Positions 37,087 through 46,382 of a stretch of DNA of 64,000 nt are shown in pieces (position 1 is the stretch's first letter; every line of letters begins with the position of its first letter). The position numbers and the translations under genes are program-made. This DNA comes from Pseudolabrys sp. (GTDB lineage: Bacteria > Pseudomonadota > Alphaproteobacteria > Rhizobiales > Xanthobacteraceae). The stretch is from assembly GCA_026125895.1 (NCBI GenBank), contig JAHCKG010000011.1, positions 1 through 64,000 on the forward strand, written 5' to 3'. The notes beneath the pieces are model-generated. The model was not told the DNA's origin and searched no databases. It saw only the letters and a list, made by a program, of their open reading frames with translations.

Positions 37087-39918
37087 TCAGGCCGCGCCGC
37101 GGCTCGATTTTGCCTCGGGCCGCGTGAATAGAGCAATCAGCGCGCGTTTGACGGCGGCCTGCCGGGTCGCCGAGGTGATCTGCGCACCCATCAGGTCCGT
37201 GACGTAGAACACGTCGACCGCGCGCTCGCCGAAGGTGGCGACATGCGCCGAGGCGATGTTGAGATTCAGCTTCGACAGAGTTGCGGTCAGTTCGTAGAGC
37301 AGGCCGGGACGATCGAGGCCGGTAACCTCGATCATCGTGTAGCGGTGCGACCACTGGTTATTGATATCGACGTTCGGCTCGACGGCGAAGGCCTTGATGC
37401 GGCCTTTCGGCGGCGCCCGTTTGGCGACGACGTCCGGCAGCCGCAACTCGCCGCGCAAGGCCTTCTCGATCGAATCGGCGATGCGGCCGGCGCGCCGTTG
37501 CTCGTCCTCGTCGCGGTCGAACTCGCGCGACAGCGAGATGGTGTCGAGCGCCTGGCCGTCGGTGGTCGTGAAGATCTGCGCGTCGACGATATTGCCGCCG
37601 GCCATGGCGCAGGCGCCGGCGATGATCGACAGCAGCCACGGATGGTCGGGCGCAAGCACGGTCAGTTCGGTGACGGCGCGCTCGGTATCGAAGCGGATGG
37701 CCGTCGCCAGGTTTTTTCCGGTTTCCTTGGCCGCATGCACGAGGTCTGCATGCTCGATTTTATGCGGCACATCGACCTTCAGCCAATAGGCCGGATAAAG
37801 ATGCGCGATATGTGAGTCGATGCGCGCGGCTGGCCATTGCCGGGCCAGCATGGCCGTACGGAATTCCTCCTGCGCCATGGCGACGCGTTGCGCGCGGTTG
37901 ACCTCGGAGAAGCCGCCGGTCAGCGCCGGTTCGGTCTCGAAATACAGCGTGCGGATGAGCTGCGCCTTCCAGCCGTTCCAGACGCCGGGACCGACGGCCT
38001 TGATGTCGGCCGTGGTCAGGATGGTGAGCAGCTTGAGTCGCTCGACCGACTGCACGACGGCGGCGAAGTTCTCGATCGTCTTGCGGTCCGAAAGGTCGCG
38101 GGATTGCGCGACACTCGACATCACCAGATGCTGCTCGATCAGCCACGACACCGTCGCGGTATCGGCGGCCGACAGGCCGAGGCGCGGACAGAGGCGCTTG
38201 GCGAGACGGGCGCCGGCGATGGAGTGATCCTCCGGCCGGCCCTTGGCGATGTCGTGCAGGAACACCGCGACGTAGAGCAGCCTCAGGCTCGCCGGTTTGA
38301 TCTTCTGGATGAGCTCGTTGGACAGCGGCGTATCCTTGCTGGTGTCGTGCTCGATCTCGGACAGCACGCCGATGCAGCGCAGCAGGTGTTCGTCCACCGT
38401 GTAGTGGTGATACATGTTGAATTGCATCATCGCCACGATCTTGCCGAAAGCGGGAACGAAACGGCCGAGCACGCCGGTCTCATTCATCCGGCGCAGCACG
38501 GTTTCCGGATCGTTCTTGGAGGTGAGAATGTCGAGGAACAGCTCGTTGGCCTCCTCGTTCTCGCGCAGCTTGGCGTCGATCAGCTTCAGCGACCGCGTCA
38601 TCTCCCGCATCGTATCGGGGTGCAAAGCGAGATTGTGCTTCTGCGCCAGATAGAAGATGCGGATCATGTTGACCGGATCGCGCTTGAACACATTGGCGTT
38701 GGCGCAATGGATGCGATTGTTCTCGGCGATGAAGTCCTTGTTGTCGCCCAGCGCCTTGCGTTTTACCGGGCGCAGCTTCGCCATGACGCGGCTCAGCACG
38801 GGTGCGCCCTTGGCGTGACTGTCCTCGAGCTCGGCCGACAGGATCGCCGTCAGGTCGCCGACATCCTTGGCGACCAGGAAGTAGTGCTTCATGAAGCGCT
38901 CGACATCCTGCTGGCCGGGATGGTCGGTATAGCCGAGGCGCACCGCGATCTCGCGCTGGAGGTCGAACGACAGACGCTCCTCGGCGCGGCCGGTGATGAA
39001 GTGCAGGTGACAGCGCACGGACAGCAGGAAGTCTTCGCAGCGCCGGAAGGTCTCGTATTCCTGCTCGTCGAACACGCCGCGCTTCATCAGTTCGTCGGGC
39101 TCGCGCACGCGGTAGACGTATTTGGCGATCCAGAACAAGGTGTGCAGGTCGCGCAGACCGCCTTTGCCGTCCTTGACGTTCGGCTCGACCAGATAACGCG
39201 ACTGGCCGCTGCGGCGATGCCGCTCCTCCCGCTCGGTCAGTTTGGCGGCGACGAATTGCGCTGCCGTATTGCGCACCACGTCGGCGTCGAAGCGCGTCAC
39301 CAGCTCGTCGAACAGCTTGCGGTCACCGAGCAGGAAGCGCGCCTCCAGCAGGGCGGTGCGGATGGTCATGTCCGCCTTGGCCTGACGGATGCACTCGTCG
39401 ACCGAACGCGTCGCGTGGCCGACCTTCAGCCCGGTGTCCCACAGCGCATACAGGATCGCCTCGGCGACCGACTCTCCCCACGCAGTTTGCTTGTAAGGGA
39501 GCAGGAACAGCAGATCGATGTCCGAGCCCGGCGCCTGGAAGCCGCGGCCATAGCCGCCGGTGGCGACGATCGCCATGTGCTCGGTCTCCGACGGGTTCTC
39601 CGACGGATAAAGATGCTTGCGAACGAAGTCGTAGAGGATGCCGATGATGTCGTCTTCCATCCGGCAGATGCGCTCGGCGCAGCGCCGGCCATGGCGATCC
39701 TTGAGCAGCAGGCGCTCGGCTTTCTCGCGTCCCTCGCTGAGCGCCGTCTTCAGGCGCTGCGCCAGCGCGGTACGCAGCTCGACGTCGTTGCCGCGATTGC
39801 TTTTGGCGAGTTCGTCGAGGTCCGCGAGGATGGCGTTGCGATCGATCAGCTCGCCGCCGGCGCGCGAGGGTGCTGCCGCGGATTTGGTCGAATCGCGCTC
39901 GAGATCGAGAGAGGCCAT
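37087..39918 (-). CDS. glnD: [Protein-PII] uridylyltransferase/uridylyl-removing enzyme GlnD
   Basis: A 943-aa cytosolic enzyme. The nucleotidyltransferase domain has GGYGRGFQAPGSDIDLLFLL (about residues 117-136) with the catalytic Asp pair. A PII-UTase helical domain follows (RYLVEPNVKDGKGGLRDLHTL). The HD phosphohydrolase domain has FLHDIAKGRPEDHS (about residue 555), and two ACT domains lie at the C-terminus (LTVLAPDHPWLLSIIAGACA and MIEVTGLDRPGLLYELTATL). It uridylylates PII proteins when glutamine is low and removes UMP when glutamine is high. Full length. Confidence 0.96.
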   Translation of the reverse strand: MASLDLERDSTKSAAAPSRAGGELIDRNAILADLDELAKSNRGNDVELRTALAQRLKTALSEGREKAERLLLKDRHGRRCAERICRMEDDIIGILYDFVRKHLYPSENPSETEHMAIVATGGYGRGFQAPGSDIDLLFLLPYKQTAWGESVAEAILYALWDTGLKVGHATRSVDECIRQAKADMTIRTALLEARFLLGDRKLFDELVTRFDADVVRNTAAQFVAAKLTEREERHRRSGQSRYLVEPNVKDGKGGLRDLHTLFWIAKYVYRVREPDELMKRGVFDEQEYETFRRCEDFLLSVRCHLHFITGRAEERLSFDLQREIAVRLGYTDHPGQQDVERFMKHYFLVAKDVGDLTAILSAELEDSHAKGAPVLSRVMAKLRPVKRKALGDNKDFIAENNRIHCANANVFKRDPVNMIRIFYLAQKHNLALHPDTMREMTRSLKLIDAKLRENEEANELFLDILTSKNDPETVLRRMNETGVLGRFVPAFGKIVAMMQFNMYHHYTVDEHLLRCIGVLSEIEHDTSKDTPLSNELIQKIKPASLRLLYVAVFLHDIAKGRPEDHSIAGARLAKRLCPRLGLSAADTATVSWLIEQHLVMSSVAQSRDLSDRKTIENFAAVVQSVERLKLLTILTTADIKAVGPGVWNGWKAQLIRTLYFETEPALTGGFSEVNRAQRVAMAQEEFRTAMLARQWPAARIDSHIAHLYPAYWLKVDVPHKIEHADLVHAAKETGKNLATAIRFDTERAVTELTVLAPDHPWLLSIIAGACAMAGGNIVDAQIFTTTDGQALDTISLSREFDRDEDEQRRAGRIADSIEKALRGELRLPDVVAKRAPPKGRIKAFAVEPNVDINNQWSHRYTMIEVTGLDRPGLLYELTATLSKLNLNIASAHVATFGERAVDVFYVTDLMGAQITSATRQAAVKRALIALFTRPEAKSSRGAA

Positions 39919-40126
39919 GGGGTCATCCGGATAGCGGAGGGCGCGGGCGAAGTCACCGGCTTGCCGGAAAGATAGTGATGGCCCCTTCCCGGGAGCCGAA
40001 ACATAAAAATATTCCTCATAGCGACGAAAAATAGATCAAAATATGCTTTTGACCCGAATTTTAGCCCGTCCTACAGAATAAAATTATTGTAGCGGGCTGG
40101 GTCCGCGGTGTCCTGGAGGGGGCGAT
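39919..40126. promoter_or_regulatory. AT-rich divergent promoter region with imperfect stem-loop
   Basis: Unusually A+T-rich for this genome. It separates glnD from the second sulfonate-type importer. An imperfect inverted repeat, AGCCCG..CTACA (40063-40074) with TGTAG.GGGCT (up to 40098), surrounds AATAAAATTAT. This could be an operator or a leader stem-loop for the importer. Confidence 0.4.
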
Positions 40127-41101
40127 ATGAGTTTGTTGTCACGACGTTTGGTGATCGCGCTGGCGCTTGCGGCGGGGGTGGGCTCGGTCGCCCATGCCGC
40201 CGACAAGCCCAAGGAATTGCGCATCGACTGGGCGACCTACAATCCGGTTTCGATCCTGCTCAAGAACAAAGGGCTGCTCGAAAAGGAATTTGCCAAGGAC
40301 GGCATCACGATCCGCTGGGTGCAGTCGGCTGGTTCGAACAAGGCGCTCGAATTCCTCAATGCCGGCTCGATCGACTTCGGCTCGACCGCCGGATCGGCGG
40401 CGCTGGTTGCCAAGATCAACGGCAACCCCATCAAGTCGATCTACGTGTATTCGCGCCCGGAATGGACCGCCCTGGTCACCGGCAAGGACTCGAAGATCAC
40501 CAAGATCGAGGACCTCAAGGGCAAGCGCGTCGCCGTGACGCGCGGCACCGATCCGCACATCTTCCTTGTCCGCGCGCTGCTCAGTGCGGGCCTGACCGAC
40601 AAGGACATCACGCCGGTGCTGTTGCAGCACGCCGACGGCAAGACCGCGCTGATCCGCGGCGACGTCGATGCCTGGGCGGGGCTCGATCCGATGATGGCGC
40701 AGGCGGAAATCGAGGACGGCGCCAGGCTGTTCTATCGCAACGCCGCCGCCAACACCTGGGGCATCCTCAACGTCCGCGAGGATTTCGCCAAGGATCATCC
40801 CGATCTCGTCAAGCGCGTGCTTGCCGTCTATGAGGAGGCCCGCAAATATTCGCTGTCGCACTATGACGAGGTGAAGGCCGATTTCATCGCCGTCACCAAG
40901 CTGCCCGGCGCGGTGGTCGACAAACAGCTCAAGGAGCGCACCGAGCTCACCCATTCGAAGATCGGCGCACCGCAGCGCGAGTCGATCCTCGAAGCCGGTC
41001 TGGCGCTGCAAAAGGCCGGCGTCATCAAGGCCGACGTCGACGTGAAGAAGGCGCTCGATGACCTGGTCGACGATCAATATCTCAGCGGCGGGACGAACTG
41101 A
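40127..41101 (+). CDS. Sulfonate-type ABC substrate-binding protein (SsuA-like)
   Basis: A 324-aa periplasmic protein with a signal peptide (RRLVIALALAAGVGSVAHA). The SsuA/NMT1 fold begins KELRIDWATYNPVSILLKNKGLLEKEFAKDG and contains VQSAGSNKALEFLNAGSIDFGSTAGSAAL and GKRVAVTRGTDPHIFLVRALLSAGL. These are typical aliphatic sulfonate binding protein blocks. No ssuD-type monooxygenase is nearby, so the ligand could be a sulfonate, taurine or another small anion. A TGGAGGGGGCG ribosome site precedes the ATG. Confidence 0.88.
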   Translation: MSLLSRRLVIALALAAGVGSVAHAADKPKELRIDWATYNPVSILLKNKGLLEKEFAKDGITIRWVQSAGSNKALEFLNAGSIDFGSTAGSAALVAKINGNPIKSIYVYSRPEWTALVTGKDSKITKIEDLKGKRVAVTRGTDPHIFLVRALLSAGLTDKDITPVLLQHADGKTALIRGDVDAWAGLDPMMAQAEIEDGARLFYRNAAANTWGILNVREDFAKDHPDLVKRVLAVYEEARKYSLSHYDEVKADFIAVTKLPGAVVDKQLKERTELTHSKIGAPQRESILEAGLALQKAGVIKADVDVKKALDDLVDDQYLSGGTN

Positions 41102-41166
41102 GCGCGCCTCTTCTCCTCCACCGCGAAGCGGGGGAGGGGACAAGTGTTGCCTTTTCCGGTGGTCCT

Positions 41167-42009
41167 ATGTCTGTTGGGAGCATGAGTATCGCAGCCGATG
41201 ACACCGATGCGGCGCCGGTGCAGCGCGCCCCCCGGGCCCGCTACGTCACGCCGCTCGTTGGACTGATCATTCCGGTGGTGGCAGCGGTGCTCTGGGAGTT
41301 CGCGGTGCGCTGGGGCTGGTCGAACGGCCGCCTCGTTCCGCCACCGTCGGTCATTTACGCCACCTTCGCGGAGCTCGCCGCGACCGGCGAATTGCAGCGC
41401 CATGCGCTGGCGACCATCGCCCGCGTTGCCGCCGGATTCGGCCTCGGCGTCGTCGCCGGTACGCTTCTCGGCGCGCTGACCGGCTATTCGGTGGGCTTTT
41501 TCCGCCTGCTCGATCCGACCATCCAGGCGCTGCGCGCCATTCCCTCGATCGCCTGGGTGCCGCTGTTCATCCTGTGGCTCGGCATCTTCGAGGCCTCGAA
41601 AATCACGCTGATCGCCGTCGGCGTCTTCTTCCCGGTTTATCTCGGCGTCATGGGCGCGGTGATGTCGGTCGACCGCAAGATCGTCGAGGTCGGCCGCGCC
41701 TTCCGCCTGTCGGGCTTCGAGATGGTGCGGCGGATCCTGCTGCCGGCGGTGCTGCCCGCCTACGTGATCGCGTTGCGCTCCGGGCTCGGCCTCGGCTGGA
41801 TGTTCGTCGTCGCCGCCGAGTTCATGGGCGCGTCGGAAGGCCTCGGCTTCCTGCTGGTCGACGGCCAGCAACTCGGCAAGCCGGCGCAGATCGTCGCCGC
41901 CATCGTCGCCTTCGCCGTCATCGGCAAGATCACCGACTGGCTGATCGTCGGCCTTGCCGCGCCGTTCCTGCGCTGGGAAGACCGCTTCGGCCGCGGCGCG
42001 GAGCGCTGA
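41167..42009 (+). CDS. Sulfonate-type ABC permease (SsuC-like)
   Basis: A 280-aa inner-membrane protein with about six transmembrane segments and the BPD permease domain. The EAA loop region reads VGRAFRLSGFEMVRRILLPAVLPAYV, preceded by LRAIPSIAWVPLFILWLG. The first transmembrane segment is VGLIIPVVAAVLWEFAV after a polar leader; ATG 41182 is an alternative start. It lies between the binding protein and the ATPase of the same importer; its stop is one base before the ATPase start. Confidence 0.9.
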   Translation: MSVGSMSIAADDTDAAPVQRAPRARYVTPLVGLIIPVVAAVLWEFAVRWGWSNGRLVPPPSVIYATFAELAATGELQRHALATIARVAAGFGLGVVAGTLLGALTGYSVGFFRLLDPTIQALRAIPSIAWVPLFILWLGIFEASKITLIAVGVFFPVYLGVMGAVMSVDRKIVEVGRAFRLSGFEMVRRILLPAVLPAYVIALRSGLGLGWMFVVAAEFMGASEGLGFLLVDGQQLGKPAQIVAAIVAFAVIGKITDWLIVGLAAPFLRWEDRFGRGAER

Positions 42010-42010
42010 C

Positions 42011-42796
42011 ATGCTGCAGCTCGAAGGCGTCGGCAAAACCTACCCCAACAACGTGCACGCGCTCGAGGCCGTCAGCTTCACGGTCTCGCCCGGCGAGATC
42101 GTCGCCATCGTCGGTGGCTCCGGCTGCGGCAAATCGACGATGTTGCGCGCCATCAGCGGCCTCGACACCGCCAGCCAGGGCCGCGTCCTGCTCGATGGCG
42201 TCGCGGTGACGGCGCCGCATGAGAAGATCGGCATCGTGTTTCAGGAGCCGCGGCTGCTGCCGTGGCTGAGCGTCGCCGACAATATCGGTTTTGGTCTCGC
42301 CCATGTGCCGAAAGCGGAGCGCGATGCCCGCGTCGCCGGGGCGCTGCAGCGCGTCGGTCTGGCCGACAAGGCGACTGTCTGGCCGCGCGAATTGTCGGGC
42401 GGGCAGGCGCAGCGCGTTGCCATTGCACGCGCGCTGGTGCCGCGGCCGGAGGTGCTGCTGCTGGACGAGCCGTTCTCGGCGCTCGATGCGTTCACCCGCG
42501 CGGATCTGCAGGAGCATCTGCTCGACCTGTGGGCCGACGTCCGGCCGACGCTTATCCTCGTCACCCATGATGTCGAGGAAGCCGTCGTGCTGGCCGATCG
42601 CGTCTTCGTCATGCAGCCCCGCCCGGGCCGGCTGTTCGAGGAGATCGTCACCGGGCTGGCGCGGCCGCGTGACCGGCAGTCGACCCGGTTCGAGAATGCC
42701 AAGAAGCAGGTGCTGGCGGCGCTCGACCGCTCGCTGGCGCGCCCGATCCGCGAGGCGGAGGACAAGGCGCCGGAGGGCGCCGCCCTCTGGTGGTGA
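42011..42796 (+). CDS. Sulfonate-type ABC ATPase (SsuB-like)
   Basis: 261 aa from ATG 42011. Complete ABC ATPase motifs: Walker A GGSGCGKST, Q-loop IVFQEPRLLPWL, signature LSGGQAQRVAIARAL, Walker B VLLLDEPFSALD and His switch ILVTHDVEEAV. The PRLLPWL Q-loop and the post-switch MQPRPGRLFEEI are typical of SsuB/TauB/NrtD ATPases. It completes a binding protein-permease-ATPase operon, in the reverse gene order to the importer at 31967-34674. Confidence 0.92.
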   Translation: MLQLEGVGKTYPNNVHALEAVSFTVSPGEIVAIVGGSGCGKSTMLRAISGLDTASQGRVLLDGVAVTAPHEKIGIVFQEPRLLPWLSVADNIGFGLAHVPKAERDARVAGALQRVGLADKATVWPRELSGGQAQRVAIARALVPRPEVLLLDEPFSALDAFTRADLQEHLLDLWADVRPTLILVTHDVEEAVVLADRVFVMQPRPGRLFEEIVTGLARPRDRQSTRFENAKKQVLAALDRSLARPIREAEDKAPEGAALWW

Positions 42797-42903
42797 GGCC
42801 GGTCTGCCTCTCAGGCACATAAGCTTATCCCAAAACCCTTTCCCCCTTGGCCGCGCCATGCGCTATGGTCCCCGGCGAAATTGCATCCGGGAGAGAAACT
42901 GCC

Positions 42904-43962
42904 ATGCGTATGTTCCAGGTCTGCACCTGCGGTCAGCCCCTGCAACTCAATGAAAAGCCGACGCCGGAGCCGAAAGGCACCGAAGTCCTGCTGAAGATCA
43001 AGGCGTCGGGCGTCTGCCACAGCGATATCCATATCTGGGACGGTTATTACGAACTCGGCGGCGGCAAGCGCCTGCAGCTGCTGGAGCGGGGCATCAAGCT
43101 GCCGCTGACGATGGGCCATGAGAACGTCGGCGAAGTCGTCGCTGTCGGCCCCGACGCCAAAGGCGTCAAGGTCGGCGAGGTCAAGCTCGCCAATCCGTGG
43201 ATCGGCTGTGGCGAATGCATGGTGTGCCGCCGCGGCGAAGAGAACCTCTGCAAGACGCCGAAGAACCTCGGCGTGTTCGCCGACGGCGGCTATGCGACGC
43301 ATCTCGTCGTGCCGCATCCGCGCCACCTGTTCGACATCGGCAACCTGACGCCGGTGCAGGCCGCGCCGCTCGCCTGCTCGGGCATCACCACCTTCAGCGC
43401 GCTGAAGAAGGTGGCCGACACCATCAAGGACGAGCCGCTGGTCATCATGGGCGCCGGCGGCCTCGGCCTGATGGCGATCTCGCTGCACAAGGCCATGGGC
43501 GGCAAGGGCGTGATCATGGTCGATATCGATCCGGCCAAGCGCGAAGCCGCGCTGAAGGCCGGCGCTATCGCCGCGATCGACGGCCGCGCGCCCGATGCGG
43601 CCAAACAGATCATCGAAGCCACCAGAGGCGGCGCCTGGTCGATCATCGATTTCGTCGGCTCGTCCGACACGGTGCGGCTGGCGATCGACTCGCTGGTCAC
43701 CAAGGGCGGCAAGATCGTCGTCGTCGGCCTGTTCGGCGGCGACGTCACCATCTCCACGCCGTTCTTCCCGATGCGCGCCATGACCATCCAGGGCTCCTAT
43801 GTCGGCTCGCTGCCGGAAATGAAGGAGTTGCTCGAACTGGTCGGCCGCACCGGCGTGCCGCAGGTGCCGCTGCGCGAGCGCCCGCTGGAGGAAGTTCAGG
43901 AAGCGCTCGACGATCTCAAGGCCGGCAAGGTCATCGGCCGCGTCGTGCTGACGAACGCCTGA
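42904..43962 (+). CDS. Zinc-dependent alcohol dehydrogenase
   Basis: 352 aa from ATG 42904, which follows a GGGAGAGAA ribosome site. Catalytic zinc ligands are C38 and H72 (GHE). Structural zinc cysteines are C102, C105, C108 and C116. The Rossmann motif is GAGGLGLMAISLHKAMGG. Unlike the dehydrogenase at 2297-3514, it has an insert (YYELGGGKRLQLLERGIK) between the catalytic Cys and GHE, as in Adh-like and 6-hydroxycyclohexenecarbonyl-CoA dehydrogenase-like enzymes. The substrate is unknown. A repeat cluster separates it from the OsmC gene. Confidence 0.87.
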   Translation: MRMFQVCTCGQPLQLNEKPTPEPKGTEVLLKIKASGVCHSDIHIWDGYYELGGGKRLQLLERGIKLPLTMGHENVGEVVAVGPDAKGVKVGEVKLANPWIGCGECMVCRRGEENLCKTPKNLGVFADGGYATHLVVPHPRHLFDIGNLTPVQAAPLACSGITTFSALKKVADTIKDEPLVIMGAGGLGLMAISLHKAMGGKGVIMVDIDPAKREAALKAGAIAAIDGRAPDAAKQIIEATRGGAWSIIDFVGSSDTVRLAIDSLVTKGGKIVVVGLFGGDVTISTPFFPMRAMTIQGSYVGSLPEMKELLELVGRTGVPQVPLRERPLEEVQEALDDLKAGKVIGRVVLTNA

Positions 43963-43974
43963 GTGGTCTTCTAT

Positions 43975-44092
43975 CCCTCCCCTGAAAGGGGAGGGTCCGG
44001 CGCGCCAGCGCCGGGGGTGGGGTCATTCTCACCAACCGTAATTCCCCACCCGTCCGCGCTGCGCGCGGCCACCCTCCCCCAAGGGGGGAGGG
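43975..44092. repeat. Compound palindromic repeat between ADH and OsmC genes
   Basis: CCCTCCCCT/AGGGGAGGG (43975-43995), CCGGCGC/GCGCCGG (about 43997-44014) and CCCTCCCCC/GGGGGAGGG (44072-44092) form a nested compound element. The same CCCTCCCCTGAAAGGGGAGGG unit is present at 17292-17312. Confidence 0.8.
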
Positions 44093-44110
44093 ATAAGGAA
44101 GGAAGACACG

Positions 44111-44620
44111 ATGGATGCCAATGAACTGCGCGCTATGCAGGCGCCGATCAAGGACAAGTACAAGAGCGATGCCGCCTCGGCGATGATCACGCTGAAAGCC
44201 AAAGGCACGCTCGACGACACCAGCATCGCCTGCAAGGTGGAGACCGGCCGCGCGCTCGCGGTCGCCGGGCTGCATCCGGCAACCGGCGGCTCCGGCATGG
44301 AACTGTGTTCGGGCGACATGCTGCTCGAGGCGCTGGTCGCCTGCGCCGGAGTCACCGTGAAAGCGGTGGCGACGGCGCTCGAGATCGCGCTGAAGTCAGG
44401 CAAGGTGTCGGCCGAAGGCGATCTCGACTTCCGCGGCACCCTCGGCGTTGCCAAGGATGCGCCGGTCGGCTTCGCCCAGATCCGCCTGCGCTTCGATCTC
44501 GATACCGACGCGCCGCAGGAGAAACTCGATCAGCTCCTCAAGCTGACGGAGCGCTATTGCGTGGTCTATCAGACCATCAAGAGCGGCCCGCAGGTCGATG
44601 TGAAGATGGCGCGGGCGTAA
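44111..44620 (+). CDS. OsmC family peroxiredoxin-like protein
   Basis: A 169-aa protein of the OsmC/Ohr fold. The two conserved cysteines are probably C78 (EALVACAGVTVKAVA) and C150 (TERYCVVYQTIKSGP), the peroxidatic and resolving positions of the family. The GLHPATGGSGMELCSGDMLLEAL block is typical of YhfA/OsmC-like proteins. OsmC proteins reduce organic hydroperoxides with thiols. The CSGDMLL variant with an extra Cys (C66) differs from classical Ohr. Confidence 0.85.
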   Translation: MDANELRAMQAPIKDKYKSDAASAMITLKAKGTLDDTSIACKVETGRALAVAGLHPATGGSGMELCSGDMLLEALVACAGVTVKAVATALEIALKSGKVSAEGDLDFRGTLGVAKDAPVGFAQIRLRFDLDTDAPQEKLDQLLKLTERYCVVYQTIKSGPQVDVKMARA

Positions 44621-44632
44621 CGATTGCTTTTA

Positions 44633-44753
44633 CCTCTCCCCGCGTGCGGGGAGAGGTCGGCCGCCCAATGGCGGCCGGGTGAGGGGGCGCTTCCTCTCGC
44701 TGCGACATGCACTGCCCCTCACCCCGACCCTCTCCCCGCAAGCGGGGAGAGGG
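44633..44753. repeat. Pair of CCTCTCCCC palindromes
   Basis: CCTCTCCCC/GGGGAGAGG (44633-44656) and CCCTCTCCCCGC/GCGGGGAGAGGG (44728-44753) with a GGCCGCC/GGCGGCC-like hairpin between them. This type is distinct from the CCCTCCCCT type 650 bases upstream, yet both bracket the OsmC gene. Confidence 0.8.
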
Positions 44754-44765
44754 AGAAGGGATAGA

Positions 44766-45560
44766 ATGTCTCCCGATCTTTACTTCGCGCTGACCTTGGC
44801 CGTACGCATGGCCGTGACTGCCGCATTCCTGATCGCGGCGACGGTGACGGCGGAGCGGGCCGGACCGTTGATCGGCGGTCTGGTGGCGACGCTGCCGATC
44901 AGCGCCGGGCCGATCTACATCTTTCTCGCCATCGACCATGACGCGGCTTTCATCGGCGCCAGCGCGCTCGGCAGCATGTTGTCGAACGCTGTGAACATCG
45001 CGTTTTCGCTCACCTACTGCCTGCTGGCGCAGAAGCGATCGCTCGCCGTGAGCCTCGGCGGCGCCTTCCTGGTCTGGGGCCTATCGATCTGGCTGCTGGG
45101 CAATCAGCTGCAGCTCGGGCTGTGGGCCACGATCGGCATCAACATCGTCGCCGTCATCATTGCGCTGGCGGTGCAGGCGATGCTGCCGCACATCCATTTC
45201 CCGCGCATGCGGACCTATTGGTACGACTATTTCCTGCGCGCCGGAATGGTGGCGGTCCTGGTCGGGGTCGTGGTGACGCTGAGCTACCACATCGGCCCCG
45301 CCGCGAGCGGCAATCTCGCGGTGTTTCCCATCGTGCTCAGCAGCATCGCCATCATCCTGCATTCCCGCGCCGGCGGGCGAGCGACGGCGACCGTGCTGGC
45401 GCACTCGGCAGTCGGCCTCGGCGGTTTCGGCCTCGCCATGCTCGTCCTGCATCTGGCGGCGGAGCCGCTCGGCTCGGTCTGGGCGCTGCTGCTGACGCTT
45501 GCCGTATCGGTCGGCGTCAATGTGGTCATCTTCTTCATCCGCAGGGTCAAAGCCGCATGA
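44766..45560 (+). CDS. Multi-pass membrane protein of unknown function (first of a tandem pair)
   Basis: 264 aa from ATG 44766. About eight hydrophobic segments fill the protein; no signal for a known transporter family was recognised. The N-terminal half has ERAGPLIGGLVATLPISAG and LAIDHDAAFIGASALGSM. These align by eye with the downstream gene, so the two are paralogues. The stop overlaps the next start (ATGA), indicating translational coupling and possibly a heteromeric complex. The HDAAFI segment places charged residues near a membrane boundary, as in some small transporters. Confidence 0.7.
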   Translation: MSPDLYFALTLAVRMAVTAAFLIAATVTAERAGPLIGGLVATLPISAGPIYIFLAIDHDAAFIGASALGSMLSNAVNIAFSLTYCLLAQKRSLAVSLGGAFLVWGLSIWLLGNQLQLGLWATIGINIVAVIIALAVQAMLPHIHFPRMRTYWYDYFLRAGMVAVLVGVVVTLSYHIGPAASGNLAVFPIVLSSIAIILHSRAGGRATATVLAHSAVGLGGFGLAMLVLHLAAEPLGSVWALLLTLAVSVGVNVVIFFIRRVKAA

Positions 45561-46360
45561 GCGCCTTGCTGGTTACGCCGCTGTTCTGGTTCGGCCTCGC
45601 GCTCAAGATCGCGATGACGGCAAGCATCGTCGTCATGGCCTCGGTGGTGGTGGAGCGCTCGGGGCCTTTCATCGGTGCACTGATCGCAGCGCTGCCGACC
45701 GCCGGCGGCGCGGCGATGATCATTCTCGCCGTCGAGCACGATGCGCGTTTCATCGCCCAGAGCGCTATCGGCAGCATGGTCGCGAACGCGGTGGTGCCTC
45801 TGTTCGCGCTGACTTTTGCGATTCTGGCGCCGCGGCGCCGGCTGTTGCCCAGCCTCGGCGGTGCCCTGCTGGTCTGGCTCGCGGGAGTCTTTCTGTGCCG
45901 GCTGGTGCCGTGGACGGCGCCGACCGCGCTCCTGGCCAATGCTGTCGTCTATCCGGTGACCATCTATATCGCCTCGCATTATCTCGGCGACATCAAGGCC
46001 AAGGCGCGCGTGACACTGACCGGCCGCGATCTTGCCTGGCGGGCCGCCGTGGTGACGCTCATCGTCGTCGTGGTCACGGGCTTGAGCTCGTCGATCGGGT
46101 CATACTTTTCGGGCGTCTTCGCCTTTTTCCCGGTGGCGATGAGTTCGTTTTTCATCATTCTGTATACGCGCGCCGGCGGCGCGGCGGCGGCCAGCGTCGC
46201 CGCGCATCTGCAGGTGCCGCTCATCGGCCTGACGCTCGGCCTGCTCGCCGTGCACCTGCTGGCGGAGTCCATCGGCGTGTGGTGGGCGTATCTGATGGGA
46301 CTCGCCATCTGCGTGGCGTGGAACGGGTTGTTGTGGGTGTGGAAGAATCGGGGACGATAG
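45557..46360 (+). CDS. Multi-pass membrane protein of unknown function (second of a tandem pair)
   Basis: 267 aa from ATG 45557, overlapping the previous stop by four bases. The paralogous signature reads ERSGPFIGALIAALPTAGG, then LAVEHDARFIAQSAIGSM and PSLGGALLVWLAG, matching the upstream protein position by position. About eight to nine hydrophobic segments are visible. I do not recognise the family. The pair looks like a duplicated half-transporter or regulator; function is open. Confidence 0.7.
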   Translation: MSALLVTPLFWFGLALKIAMTASIVVMASVVVERSGPFIGALIAALPTAGGAAMIILAVEHDARFIAQSAIGSMVANAVVPLFALTFAILAPRRRLLPSLGGALLVWLAGVFLCRLVPWTAPTALLANAVVYPVTIYIASHYLGDIKAKARVTLTGRDLAWRAAVVTLIVVVVTGLSSSIGSYFSGVFAFFPVAMSSFFIILYTRAGGAAAASVAAHLQVPLIGLTLGLLAVHLLAESIGVWWAYLMGLAICVAWNGLLWVWKNRGR

Positions 46361-46382
46361 GCGGCCCGCACACTCTGCCGTC

